NCBI GenBank assembly: GCA_039807445.1 | Contig: JBDHRG010000185.1 | Span: forward strand, 1 to 7,354 | Length of the DNA stretch: 7,354 nt | Origin: JBDHRG01 sp039807445 | GTDB lineage: Bacteria; Pseudomonadota; Gammaproteobacteria; Competibacterales; Competibacteraceae | Reading direction: 5' to 3' | Part shown: positions 1 through 6,142 of the stretch, piece by piece | Numbering within the stretch: the first letter of the stretch is position 1 | How the letters are laid out: the number at the start of each line of letters is the position of its first letter | The notes under the pieces: generated by a model | Database searches by the model: none | What the model was told of the DNA's origin: nothing | What the model saw: the letters and a program-made list of their open reading frames with translations, nothing else | Position numbers and translations under genes: made by a program

Positions 1-1
1 G

Positions 2-739
2 CTCGGCGTCGCCGCCTGGGGGCGCGAGCTGTGCCCGGGCGACGGGCTCTTCCTCGCCTCGGCCCCGGCGCCCGCCGCGAGGGCGGAGCCGCCGGCGCCG
101 GTCGCGGAGCTGCCCGCCGCGGCGCCCGTGGCCGCGGCGCGCCAGCCAGAGCCGCACTACGACGCTGAGGAGGTGTGGAGCGACCTCGGCCTCGCCGCGC
201 TCGACCTGCCCGATTTGAACCTGGCCGCTGAACCCGACGAGGCCGGAGAGGCGCCCGCTGCCGCGGCCGGCGTGGCGCCGCTGCCGTTGACGGCGCAGCG
301 TTTCGGCGCTCCGGAAGGTACGCAGGCGCGCGGGGGGGGCGAAAGTGCGCCGGTGGACGCGCCGGGCAAGCTGCGTCTGGCGTTCGCCGCCGGGCCGGCG
401 CCGGCGGCCGACGAACTCGATGTCGTCGTCGACGATCTGGGCGAGCTGCTGCCGCCGCTCGAGCCGCGCCCGGCGCCGGCCGAGGGGGTGACGTCGCTGC
501 CGGCGTCTGCCGCGGTGCTTGCCGTGCCGGTTGCCGACCTGGCCGAGGCGGCGCCGCTGCCGGCCGAACTCGAAGGCGAGCGCGGCGACTTCGTCGACAC
601 CAAGCTCGACCTGGCCGCCGCCTACCTCGACATGGACGACCCGGTCGGCGCGCGCTCGCTGCTCGAGGAAGTCCTCGCCGAAGGCGGCGATACGCAGCGC
701 AGCCGCGCACAGGCGCTGCTGGGGCGGATCGCTTCCTGA
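2..739 (+). CDS. fimV: FimV C-terminal part (5' end outside window)
   Basis: The frame is open from the first base, so this is the last 245 residues of a longer protein. FimV is an inner-membrane, peptidoglycan-binding hub for type IV pilus assembly and twitching motility. The start of the fragment (WGRELCPGDGLF) looks like the end of a FimV TPR-type segment. It is followed by a long, low-complexity Ala/Pro/Glu linker typical of FimV. The last ~50 residues (GDFVDTKLDLAAAYLDMDD, then GARSLLEEVLAEG and QALLGRI) match the conserved FimV C-terminal domain, a TPR-like helical pair. The family's N-terminal LysM region and transmembrane helix must lie upstream. Position before truA agrees with fimV-truA synteny in Beta- and Gammaproteobacteria. 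A run of eight G (332-339) lies in the linker. The family call rests mainly on the C-terminal domain and the context. Confidence 0.88.
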   Translation, partial: LGVAAWGRELCPGDGLFLASAPAPAARAEPPAPVAELPAAAPVAAARQPEPHYDAEEVWSDLGLAALDLPDLNLAAEPDEAGEAPAAAAGVAPLPLTAQRFGAPEGTQARGGGESAPVDAPGKLRLAFAAGPAPAADELDVVVDDLGELLPPLEPRPAPAEGVTSLPASAAVLAVPVADLAEAAPLPAELEGERGDFVDTKLDLAAAYLDMDDPVGARSLLEEVLAEGGDTQRSRAQALLGRIAS

Positions 740-812
740 TCGACAGGTGGCACCCCGTCCCTCGTCACCCCGTATGGACACTCGTTCCCGGCTCGCGTAG
801 CCTCGCGCCGCG

Positions 813-1490
813 ATGCACCCCGTGGTCACGATCGTCTGCTTCTTCGTCTACGCCGCCGGCGTCGCGTCGGCCGCGCCCGGCGCGGTGCTGCTCGGGCTGG
901 CGCTGCTCGGCACTGTGCTGGTCGCGCTGCGCGAGCGGCTCGACCTGCACGCGCTCGGGCGCGCGCTCGGACGCATGCGCTGGCTGCTCGCCGCGCTGCT
1001 GGCGAGCTACGGCTGGTTCACGCCAGGAGCGCCGCTGCTCGCCGTGCTCGGGGCGGCGTCGCCGAGCGCTGAAGGCGTTCGGCTCGCGCTGTGGCGCAGC
1101 CTGGCGCTTTTGCAACTGTTCGCCGGTGCCTCTATCATCCTCGCCCTTTGTTCGCGCGCGACGCTGGTCGCCGCGCTGCATGCGCTGCTGGCGCCGTTCG
1201 GCACGGGCTTGCGCGAGCGGCTGGCGGTGCGTCTGGCGCTGACGCTGGATGCGGTGCCACGGCTGCGCGAAGCGGTCGCCGCGGCGCGGCCACCGCGGGC
1301 GTCCGGCACGCGGTTCGAGCGGCTGGCCGCAGCAGCGGTCGGAGCCTACCGCGCGGCCCGAGTCGGCGCCGAGCGCGCCGCGTGCCTGGAGGTCGAGTTC
1401 GTGCCGCTGCCGCCGGTACCGCGCCGTGCCTGGGGCTGGCCGGTGGGGTTGGCGGCGGCGTTCGCACTCGCGTCGCGCTGGGCGGGGTAG
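813..1490 (+). CDS. Putative EcfT/CbiQ-like transmembrane protein
   Basis: A 225-residue, very Ala/Leu-rich protein with hydrophobic segments at about 4-20, 22-39, 57-69, 97-113 and a final one at 209-221. The stretch RLALTLDAVPRLREAVAAARPPRA (split at 139-162) resembles the EcfT coupling region, where a cytoplasmic helix ends in an Ala-Arg motif that contacts the ATPase subunits of energy-coupling-factor vitamin/metal transporters. A second amphipathic Arg-rich helix follows (168-190, with AARVGAERAA). An in-frame TAG at 798-800 forces the start downstream, so ATG 813 is the first choice. No clear Shine-Dalgarno is visible. No EcfA ATPase or substrate-binding S component is encoded nearby, so partner and substrate are unknown. 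It could equally be an unrelated small membrane protein; the EcfT call is tentative, although the ORF itself is well supported. Confidence 0.6.
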   Translation: MHPVVTIVCFFVYAAGVASAAPGAVLLGLALLGTVLVALRERLDLHALGRALGRMRWLLAALLASYGWFTPGAPLLAVLGAASPSAEGVRLALWRSLALLQLFAGASIILALCSRATLVAALHALLAPFGTGLRERLAVRLALTLDAVPRLREAVAAARPPRASGTRFERLAAAAVGAYRAARVGAERAACLEVEFVPLPPVPRRAWGWPVGLAAAFALASRWAG

Positions 1491-1495
1491 TTTGC

Positions 1496-1523
1496 AGTTC
1501 CGAGTTCCGAGTTCCGAGTTCCG
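1496..1523 (+). repeat. Heptamer tandem repeat A (AGTTCCG x4)
   Basis: Four perfect head-to-tail copies of AGTTCCG occupy 1496-1523. A degenerate copy precedes them (AGTTTGC, 1489-1495, sharing AG with the TAG stop of the upstream gene) and a loose one may follow (CGTGCTG, 1524-1530). The tract starts 5 nt after the stop codon of the EcfT-like gene and ends 50 nt before truA. No complementary arm (CGGAACT) is visible downstream, so unlike the other two heptamer tracts this one is not an inverted repeat. Confidence 0.95.
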
Positions 1524-1564
1524 CGTGCTGCGGCGGTCATGGTCGGGGCAGCTTCGGGGAGAAT

Positions 1565-1568
1565 GAGG
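1565..1568 (+). promoter_or_regulatory. Shine-Dalgarno for truA
   Basis: GAGG sits 5 nt before ATG 1574, with a further purine-rich GGGGAGA at 1557-1562. This fixes the truA start at 1574 although the reading frame stays open far upstream into the preceding gene. Confidence 0.75.
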
Positions 1569-1573
1569 TCGGC

Positions 1574-2335
1574 ATGCGCATCGCGATCAGCGTCGAGTAC
1601 GATGGTTCGGACTTCCGTGGCTGGCAGGCGCAGGAGCCCGGCGTGCGTACGGTACAGGCCGAGCTCGAGCGCGCGCTGTCGAAGATCGCCGACCACCCGG
1701 TCGCGGTGGTCTGCGCCGGGCGCACCGACGCCGGCGTGCACGGGCTGGGACAGGTCGTGCACTTCGACACCGACGCGGTTCGCCCCGAGCACGCCTGGGC
1801 GATGGGCAGCAATTCCAACCTGCCGCGCGACGTCGCGGTGCGCTGGGTGCAGCCGGTGTCCGACGGCTTCCACGCGCGCTTCTCGGCGATCGCGCGTCGC
1901 TACCGCTACCTCATCGCCAATCGTCGCTACCGCCCGGCGATCGCCTCCAGGCGCGAGACCTGGTGCCACAAGCCGCTCGACGCCGAGCGCATGCACGCGG
2001 CCGGGCAGGTGCTGCTCGGCGAGCACGACTTCTCTTCGTACCGCGCGATGCAGTGCCAGGCGCGGCATCCGATCCGCGCGATCTACGCGCTGTCGGTGCG
2101 GCGCGAAGGCGAACACGTGATCCTGGAGGTCGAGGCCAACGCCTTCCTGCACCACATGGTGCGCAACATCGCCGGCGTGCTGATGGCGATCGGCGCCGGC
2201 GAGCGCCCGTTCGACTGGGCCGCGGAAGTGCTCGAAGCGCGCGACCGCACCCAGGGCGGCGTCACCGCCCCCCCCGACGGGCTGTATTTCCTCAAGGTGT
2301 CGTACCCGCGGCAGTTCGAGCTGCCTCAAGCGTGA
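1574..2335 (+). CDS. truA: tRNA pseudouridine(38-40) synthase TruA
   Basis: A 253-residue protein that isomerises uridines 38-40 of the tRNA anticodon stem-loop to pseudouridine, in the cytoplasm. The N-terminus (ISVEYDGSDFRGWQAQ) is the TruA signature. The catalytic aspartate is D52 in GRTDAGVHG, equivalent to D60 of the E. coli enzyme. The mid-region has the expected RRYRYLI and HDFSSYRA blocks, and the C-terminus shows FLHHMVRNIAG and TAPPDGLYFLKVSYP, all typical. The length is close to the usual 250-270. The start is set by GAGG 5 nt upstream. The TGA stop is part of the first unit of heptamer repeat B. A run of eight C (2268-2275) encodes the Ala-Pro-Pro of the TAPPDG loop. Truncation or frameshift is not seen. 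Confidence 0.98.
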   Translation: MRIAISVEYDGSDFRGWQAQEPGVRTVQAELERALSKIADHPVAVVCAGRTDAGVHGLGQVVHFDTDAVRPEHAWAMGSNSNLPRDVAVRWVQPVSDGFHARFSAIARRYRYLIANRRYRPAIASRRETWCHKPLDAERMHAAGQVLLGEHDFSSYRAMQCQARHPIRAIYALSVRREGEHVILEVEANAFLHHMVRNIAGVLMAIGAGERPFDWAAEVLEARDRTQGGVTAPPDGLYFLKVSYPRQFELPQA

Positions 2336-2392
2336 GACGTTAGACGTGAAGCGTGATGTGGCCGCATCACGTTTAACGCTTCACGTTTCACG
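2331..2392. repeat. Heptamer-phased inverted repeat B
   Basis: The left arm (2331-2358) reads as four heptamers: CGTGAGA, CGTTAGA, CGTGAAG, CGTGATG. The right arm (2365-2392) reads CATCACG, TTTAACG, CTTCACG, TTTCACG, whose reverse complements are CGTGATG, CGTTAAA, CGTGAAG, CGTGAAA. The arms are 28 nt each with a 6-nt loop (2359-2364). Paired end to end they differ at six positions, three of which would be G-U pairs in RNA, so a transcript could form a long hairpin. The TGA of truA is inside the first unit. No T-run follows, so it is not a classic intrinsic terminator, although it could slow 3' exonucleases or modulate read-through into trpF. Confidence 0.9.
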
Positions 2393-2452
2393 TCCTCCTC
2401 ATGTATCCATGAAGTTTGATACTCTGTGTCCTTTGCCAACCCCCGCCCGCGC

Positions 2453-3091
2453 ATGACCCGCACCCGACGCACCCGCATCAAGATCTGCGGCATCACCCGA
2501 GCCGAGGACGCCGAGGCTGCCGCGCTCCTCGGCGCCGACGCGATCGGGCTGGTGTTCGTGCCCGAGAGCCCGCGTGCGGTCGACGCCGAATGCGCGCGCG
2601 TCGTGCTCGGGCGGCTGCCGCCGCTGGTGTCCAGCGTCGGGCTGTTCCGCAACGCCGAACCGGCTGAAGTCCGCGCGGTGCTGGCGGCGGTGCCGCTCGC
2701 CTGGCTGCAGTTCCACGGCGACGAAACGCCGGACTATTGCGCCGCCTTCGGCCGGCCCTACATCAAGGCGGTGCCGATGGGCGCCGGCGCCGCGGTCGAG
2801 GATTACGCGGCGCGCTTCGTCTCGGCGGCGGCGCTGCTGCTCGACAGCCACGGTGACGCGAAGATCGGCGGCAGCGGCGAAGCCTTCGACTGGGATCGCA
2901 TCCCGGCAGCGTGCACCAAGCCGCTGATCCTCGCCGGGGGTCTGGGCCCGGACAACGTCGAGGCGGCGGTGCGGCGCGTGCGCCCCTGGGCGGTGGACGT
3001 GTCGAGCGGGGTCGAGGCGGCGAAGGGGATCAAGGACCCCTTGCGGCTGGCAGCATTCATCAGAGGCGTGGAGAACGCAGACCGTGGGTGA
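2453..3091 (+). CDS. trpF: Phosphoribosylanthranilate isomerase TrpF
   Basis: A 212-residue TIM-barrel enzyme that converts N-(5'-phosphoribosyl)anthranilate to CdRP, the third step from chorismate to tryptophan. Catalytic Cys12 is in RIKICGIT and the catalytic Asp131 in LLLDSHG. The phosphate-binding segments LILAGGLGPDNV (158-169) and VDVSSGVE (181-188) are present. Usual family length is about 200-225. ATG 2453 is chosen because family members start only a few residues before KICG. GTG 2426 is in frame and would add nine residues. Neither start has a strong Shine-Dalgarno. The last 8 nt overlap trpB, which suggests translational coupling. The gene lies about 117 nt after truA, behind inverted repeat B and a short AT-richer patch that could hold a promoter. 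Confidence 0.97.
   Translation: MTRTRRTRIKICGITRAEDAEAAALLGADAIGLVFVPESPRAVDAECARVVLGRLPPLVSSVGLFRNAEPAEVRAVLAAVPLAWLQFHGDETPDYCAAFGRPYIKAVPMGAGAAVEDYAARFVSAAALLLDSHGDAKIGGSGEAFDWDRIPAACTKPLILAGGLGPDNVEAAVRRVRPWAVDVSSGVEAAKGIKDPLRLAAFIRGVENADRG
3070..3073 (+). promoter_or_regulatory. Shine-Dalgarno for trpB
   Basis: GGAG inside the end of trpF lies 10 nt before GTG 3084. It supports a GTG start that overlaps the trpF stop; no in-frame ATG exists before the conserved N-terminus. Confidence 0.65.
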
Positions 3092-4295
3092 GACGATCGA
3101 TTTCAGCCGTTTCCCGGACGAGCGGGGGCACTTCGGGCCGTACGGCGGCCTGTTCGTCGCCGAGACGCTGATGGCGGCGCTCGAGGAATTGCGCGACGCC
3201 TACCTGAGCCTGAAGGCCGATCCGGCGTTCCAGGCCGAGTTCGATCACGACCTCGCCCATTACGTCGGCCGGCCCTCGCCGCTGTACCACGCCGAGCGCC
3301 TGTCGCGGGTCTGGGGCGGCGCGCAAGTGCTGCTCAAGCGCGAAGACCTCAACCACACCGGCGCGCACAAGATCAACAACACCATCGGCCAGGCGCTGCT
3401 GGCCAAGCGCCTGGGCAAGAAGCGCGTGATCGCCGAAACCGGCGCCGGCCAGCACGGTGTGGCCACCGCGACCGTCGCTGCCCGTCTCGGCCTCGAGTGC
3501 GTGGTCTATATGGGGTCGGAAGACGTCAAGCGCCAGGCGCCGAACGTGTTCCGGATGAAGCTGCTCGGCGCCACCGTGGTGCCGGTCGAGTCGGGCTCGA
3601 AGACGCTGAAGGATGCGCTGAACGAGGCGCTGCGCGACTGGGTCACCAACGTCGACGACACCTTCTACATCATCGGCACGGTCGCCGGCCCGCACCCGTA
3701 CCCGATGATGGTGCGCGATTTCCAGTGCGTGATCGGCCGCGAGGTGAAGAGCCAGATGCAGGCCGAGTGGGGCCGGCTGCCCGACGCGCTGGTGGCTTGC
3801 GTCGGCGGCGGTTCGAACGCGATCGGGCTGTTCCACCCCTTCCTCGGCGATGCCGGGGTCGCGCTGTACGGCGTCGAAGCCGCCGGTGACGGCATCGCGA
3901 CCGGCCGCCACTCGGCGCCGCTGAACGCGGGCCGTCCGGGGGTGCTGCACGGCAACCGCACCTACCTGATGCAGGACGCCGACGGCCAGATCATCGAGAC
4001 GCACTCGATCTCGGCCGGGCTCGACTACCCCGGGGTCGGCCCCGAGCATGCCTGGCTCAAGGACATCGGCCGCGCCGAGTATCCGGCGATCACCGACATC
4101 GATGCGCTGGCGGCGTTCCACGAGCTGTGCCGCACCGAGGGCATCATCCCGGCGCTCGAGAGCTCGCACGCGCTCGCCTACGCCAAGAAGCTCGCGCCGA
4201 CGATGCGCCCCGAGCAGATCATCGTCGTCAACCTCTCCGGCCGCGGCGACAAGGACATCTTCACCATCGCCGCGCGCGAAGGCATCACGCTCTGA
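3084..4295 (+). CDS. trpB: Tryptophan synthase beta subunit
   Basis: A 403-residue PLP enzyme that condenses indole with L-serine to make tryptophan, as an alpha2-beta2 complex with TrpA. The N-terminus GHFGPYGGLFVAETL is diagnostic of the classical TrpB1 type. The Schiff-base lysine is K96 in HTGAHKINN. The catalytic glutamate is E118 in AETGAGQHG. The PLP phosphate loop is GGGSN at 241-245, and SAGLDYPGVGPEH (310-322) carries the conserved Asp of the COMM-domain region. The C-terminus NLSGRGDKD is typical. The length is normal for the family. It starts at GTG, overlaps trpF by 8 nt and ends 10 nt before trpA, so the three trp genes almost surely form one transcription unit. No trp leader peptide or attenuator was found. 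Confidence 0.98.
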   Translation: MGETIDFSRFPDERGHFGPYGGLFVAETLMAALEELRDAYLSLKADPAFQAEFDHDLAHYVGRPSPLYHAERLSRVWGGAQVLLKREDLNHTGAHKINNTIGQALLAKRLGKKRVIAETGAGQHGVATATVAARLGLECVVYMGSEDVKRQAPNVFRMKLLGATVVPVESGSKTLKDALNEALRDWVTNVDDTFYIIGTVAGPHPYPMMVRDFQCVIGREVKSQMQAEWGRLPDALVACVGGGSNAIGLFHPFLGDAGVALYGVEAAGDGIATGRHSAPLNAGRPGVLHGNRTYLMQDADGQIIETHSISAGLDYPGVGPEHAWLKDIGRAEYPAITDIDALAAFHELCRTEGIIPALESSHALAYAKKLAPTMRPEQIIVVNLSGRGDKDIFTIAAREGITL

Positions 4296-4305
4296 GGGCA
4301 GCACG

Positions 4306-5121
4306 ATGAGCCGCATCGAACAACGTTTCCAGGCGCTGGCCGCCACCGGGCGCAAGGCGCTGGTTCCCTACATCACCGCCGGCGACCCGAGCCTCGCCGC
4401 TACCGAGGCGCTGATGCACACGTTGGTGCGCAGCGGCGCCGACGTGATCGAGCTCGGCGTGCCGTTCTCCGATCCGATGGCTGATGGCCCGGTGATCCAG
4501 CGCGCCTGCGAGCGCGCGCTGGCCAAGGGCGCGGGGCTGGGCGAGGTACTGGCGCTGGTGCGCCGCTTCCGCGCAAGCGACTCGCTGACCCCGGTCGTGC
4601 TGATGGGCTATCTGAACCCGATCGAGGCGATGGGCTACCAGGCTTTCGCCGAAGCCGCGGCCAGCGCCGGCGTCGACGGCGTGCTGACCGTCGACCTGCC
4701 GCCCGAGGAAGCCGAAGACTTCACCGCGATTCTGGCCAGGTTCGGGCTCGACCCGATCTTCCTGCTGGCGCCGACCAGCTCCGAGGCGCGCATCTGCCGC
4801 GTCGCCGCGCTGGCGCGCGGTTACCTCTATTACGTGTCGCTGAAGGGCGTGACCGGCTCGGCGGCGCTCGACGTGGACGCGGTCGCGGCCAAGCTCGGGC
4901 AGATCCGCGCGCTGGTCGAGGTGCCGGTCGGTGTCGGCTTCGGCATCCGCGACGCCGAAGCCGCCGCGCGCGTCGCGCGCGTGGCCGACGCGGTGGTGGT
5001 CGGCAGCGCGCTAGTGGCGCGCATCGAGGCGCTCGGCGCCGAGCCCGAGCGGCTGCACGCCGAACTCGGCGAACTGATCGCCGGCATGCGCGTGGCGATG
5101 GATGCGGCGGTGGCGGTCTGA
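4306..5121 (+). CDS. trpA: Tryptophan synthase alpha subunit
   Basis: A 271-residue TIM-barrel subunit that cleaves indole-3-glycerol phosphate to indole and glyceraldehyde-3-phosphate and passes indole to TrpB through an internal tunnel. The catalytic residues fall at the canonical numbers: Glu49 (VIELGVPFSDP) and Asp60 (MADGPVIQ). Other expected blocks are YITAGDP (22-28), LMGYLNPI (99-106), VDLPPEE (129-135), the flexible-loop region YYVSLKGVTGS (175-185) and VGFGI plus VVGSALV, which bind the phosphate. GAGGG (4294-4298), overlapping the trpB stop, is a good ribosome site 7 nt before ATG 4306, so translation is probably coupled to trpB. Nothing is missing or unusual. Confidence 0.98.
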   Translation: MSRIEQRFQALAATGRKALVPYITAGDPSLAATEALMHTLVRSGADVIELGVPFSDPMADGPVIQRACERALAKGAGLGEVLALVRRFRASDSLTPVVLMGYLNPIEAMGYQAFAEAAASAGVDGVLTVDLPPEEAEDFTAILARFGLDPIFLLAPTSSEARICRVAALARGYLYYVSLKGVTGSAALDVDAVAAKLGQIRALVEVPVGVGFGIRDAEAAARVARVADAVVVGSALVARIEALGAEPERLHAELGELIAGMRVAMDAAVAV

Positions 5122-5134
5122 AGGGCGGTAGGCC

Positions 5135-5151
5135 GATCGTTGCGAGCGATC
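5135..5151. other. Small hairpin after trpA
   Basis: GATCGTT and AGCGATC flank a GCG loop, giving a 7-bp stem with one G-U pair, 13 nt after the trpA stop. It is followed by CTTGGAAAA rather than a T-run, so it is not a convincing intrinsic terminator. It may simply end the trp 3' region. Confidence 0.4.
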
Positions 5152-5167
5152 CTTGGAAAACGCGATG

Positions 5168-5242
5168 GTAGTCCGGATGTAGCGCAGGTGGCATTCGGGG
5201 AAGCGATGCTTCCCGGATCGCACGCCGCTTCATCCGGACTGC
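5168..5242. repeat. REP-like imperfect palindrome
   Basis: The outer arms AGTCCGGATG (5170-5179) and CATCCGGACT (5231-5240) are perfectly complementary. The inner core GGGAAGC-GAT-GCTTCCC (5198-5214) is also perfect. Between them the two sides are clearly related but decayed (left AGCGCAGGTGGCATTCG; right side, reverse-complemented, AGCGGCGTGCGATCC). The whole element is therefore a degenerate ~75-bp palindrome with 37- and 35-nt arms and a 3-nt loop. It resembles the REP-type extragenic palindromes of proteobacteria whose arms read like GTAGCCCGGATG-AGCGCAGCG-ATCCGGG. That resemblance is from memory, not a search. It occupies most of the trpA-accD gap and would lie in the accD leader if the two are co-transcribed. 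Confidence 0.8.
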
Positions 5243-5263
5243 GACGTTGGGGTTGATGTGGAC

Positions 5264-6142
5264 ATGAGCTGGTTCGAGAAGATCCTGCCCTCGCGCATTC
5301 GCACCGAGGGCGGCAACAAGCAGCGGCAGATCCCCGAGGGACTGTGGAGCAAGTGCGACGAGTGCGGCGCGGTCTTGTACCGCGCCGAGCTCGAGCGCAA
5401 CCTCAACGTCTGCCCGAAGTGCTCGCACCACATGCGCATCGGCGCGCGCGCGCGGCTCGAGCACTTCCTCGATGCCGAGGACCGCGCCGAGATCGGCGAG
5501 ACGGTCGAGCCGAGCGACTTCCTCAAGTTCAAGGACAGCAAGAAGTACAAGGACCGCATCGCCGCGGCGCAAAAGGCCAGCGGCGAAAAGGATGCGCTGG
5601 TGGCGATCAAGGGCACGCTCGAGGGCGTGCCGGTGATCGCCTGCGCCTTCGAGTTCGAGTTCATGGCCGGCTCGATGGGCTCGGTGGTCGGCGAGCGCTT
5701 CGTGCGCGCGGCCAAGGTCGCGCTCGAGGAGCACCGGCCGCTGGTGTGCTTCAGCGCTTCGGGCGGCGCACGCATGCAGGAGGCGCTGACCTCGCTGATG
5801 CAGATGGCCAAGACCAGCGCGGCGCTGGCGCGGCTCGCCGAAGCCGGCGTGCCGTTCATCTCGGTGCTGACCGACCCGACCACCGGCGGCGTCTCGGCCA
5901 GCCTGGCGATGCTCGGCGACATCAACGTCGCCGAGCCGCGGGCGCTGATCGGCTTCGCCGGGCCACGCGTGATCGAGCAGACCGTGCGCGAAAAGCTGCC
6001 CGAGGGCTTCCAGCGCAGCGAGTTCCTGTTCGAGCACGGCGCGCTCGACCTGATCGTCGACCGCCGCGAGCTGCGCAGCCGCCTGGCCGGCATCCTGGCA
6101 ATGCTGACGCAGCGTCCGGCGCCTGTGGCGAGTGAGGAGTGA
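5264..6142 (+). CDS. accD: Acetyl-CoA carboxylase carboxyltransferase subunit beta
   Basis: A 292-residue subunit that with AccA transfers the carboxyl group from carboxybiotin-BCCP to acetyl-CoA, forming malonyl-CoA for fatty acid synthesis. The N-terminus MSWFEKILP is the family start. A zinc ribbon of the C-X2-C-X15-C-X2-C type is formed by C31, C34, C50 and C53. The crotonase-fold core includes FMAGSMGSVVGERF (133-146), FSASGGARMQE (163-173) and DPTTGGVSASLAMLGD (204-219). Length is near the usual 290-305. ATG 5264 is chosen by homology; GTG 5258 is in frame, adds two residues and has a better-spaced GGGG (5249-5252), so it cannot be excluded. The last three codons and the TGA stop (6131-6142) are written by heptamer repeat C. 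No stop-to-start distance remains to folC if GTG 6146 is used. Confidence 0.98.
   Translation: MSWFEKILPSRIRTEGGNKQRQIPEGLWSKCDECGAVLYRAELERNLNVCPKCSHHMRIGARARLEHFLDAEDRAEIGETVEPSDFLKFKDSKKYKDRIAAAQKASGEKDALVAIKGTLEGVPVIACAFEFEFMAGSMGSVVGERFVRAAKVALEEHRPLVCFSASGGARMQEALTSLMQMAKTSAALARLAEAGVPFISVLTDPTTGGVSASLAMLGDINVAEPRALIGFAGPRVIEQTVREKLPEGFQRSEFLFEHGALDLIVDRRELRSRLAGILAMLTQRPAPVASEE

Noticed and set aside
332..339. Run of eight G in fimV as a phase-variation switch
   Set aside because: At about 70% GC a handful of G/C runs of this length is expected by chance in 7 kb, and no flanking sign of switching is visible.
1091..1573. Upstream extension of the truA frame to 1091
   Set aside because: The added sequence is out-of-frame translation of the EcfT-like gene and of repeat A; TruA proteins begin at the MRIAISVEYDG start, which has GAGG 5 nt before it.
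2268..2275. Run of eight C in truA as a slippage site
   Set aside because: It encodes the conserved Ala-Pro-Pro of the TAPPDG loop and is expected by chance in this base composition.
2338..2400. Repeat B as an intrinsic terminator
   Set aside because: A strong stem is possible but no T-run follows (TCCTCCTC), and the stem lacks the usual short GC-rich form.
3060..3084. trp attenuator or leader peptide upstream of trpB/trpF
   Set aside because: No short ORF with tandem Trp codons followed by alternative hairpins was seen before trpF or trpB.
3060..4355. Long antisense reading frame opposite trpB
   Set aside because: It is a mirror of trpB codon bias in high-GC DNA; the protein is Arg/Ala/Gly-rich with no recognisable domain, while the + strand carries an intact TrpB.
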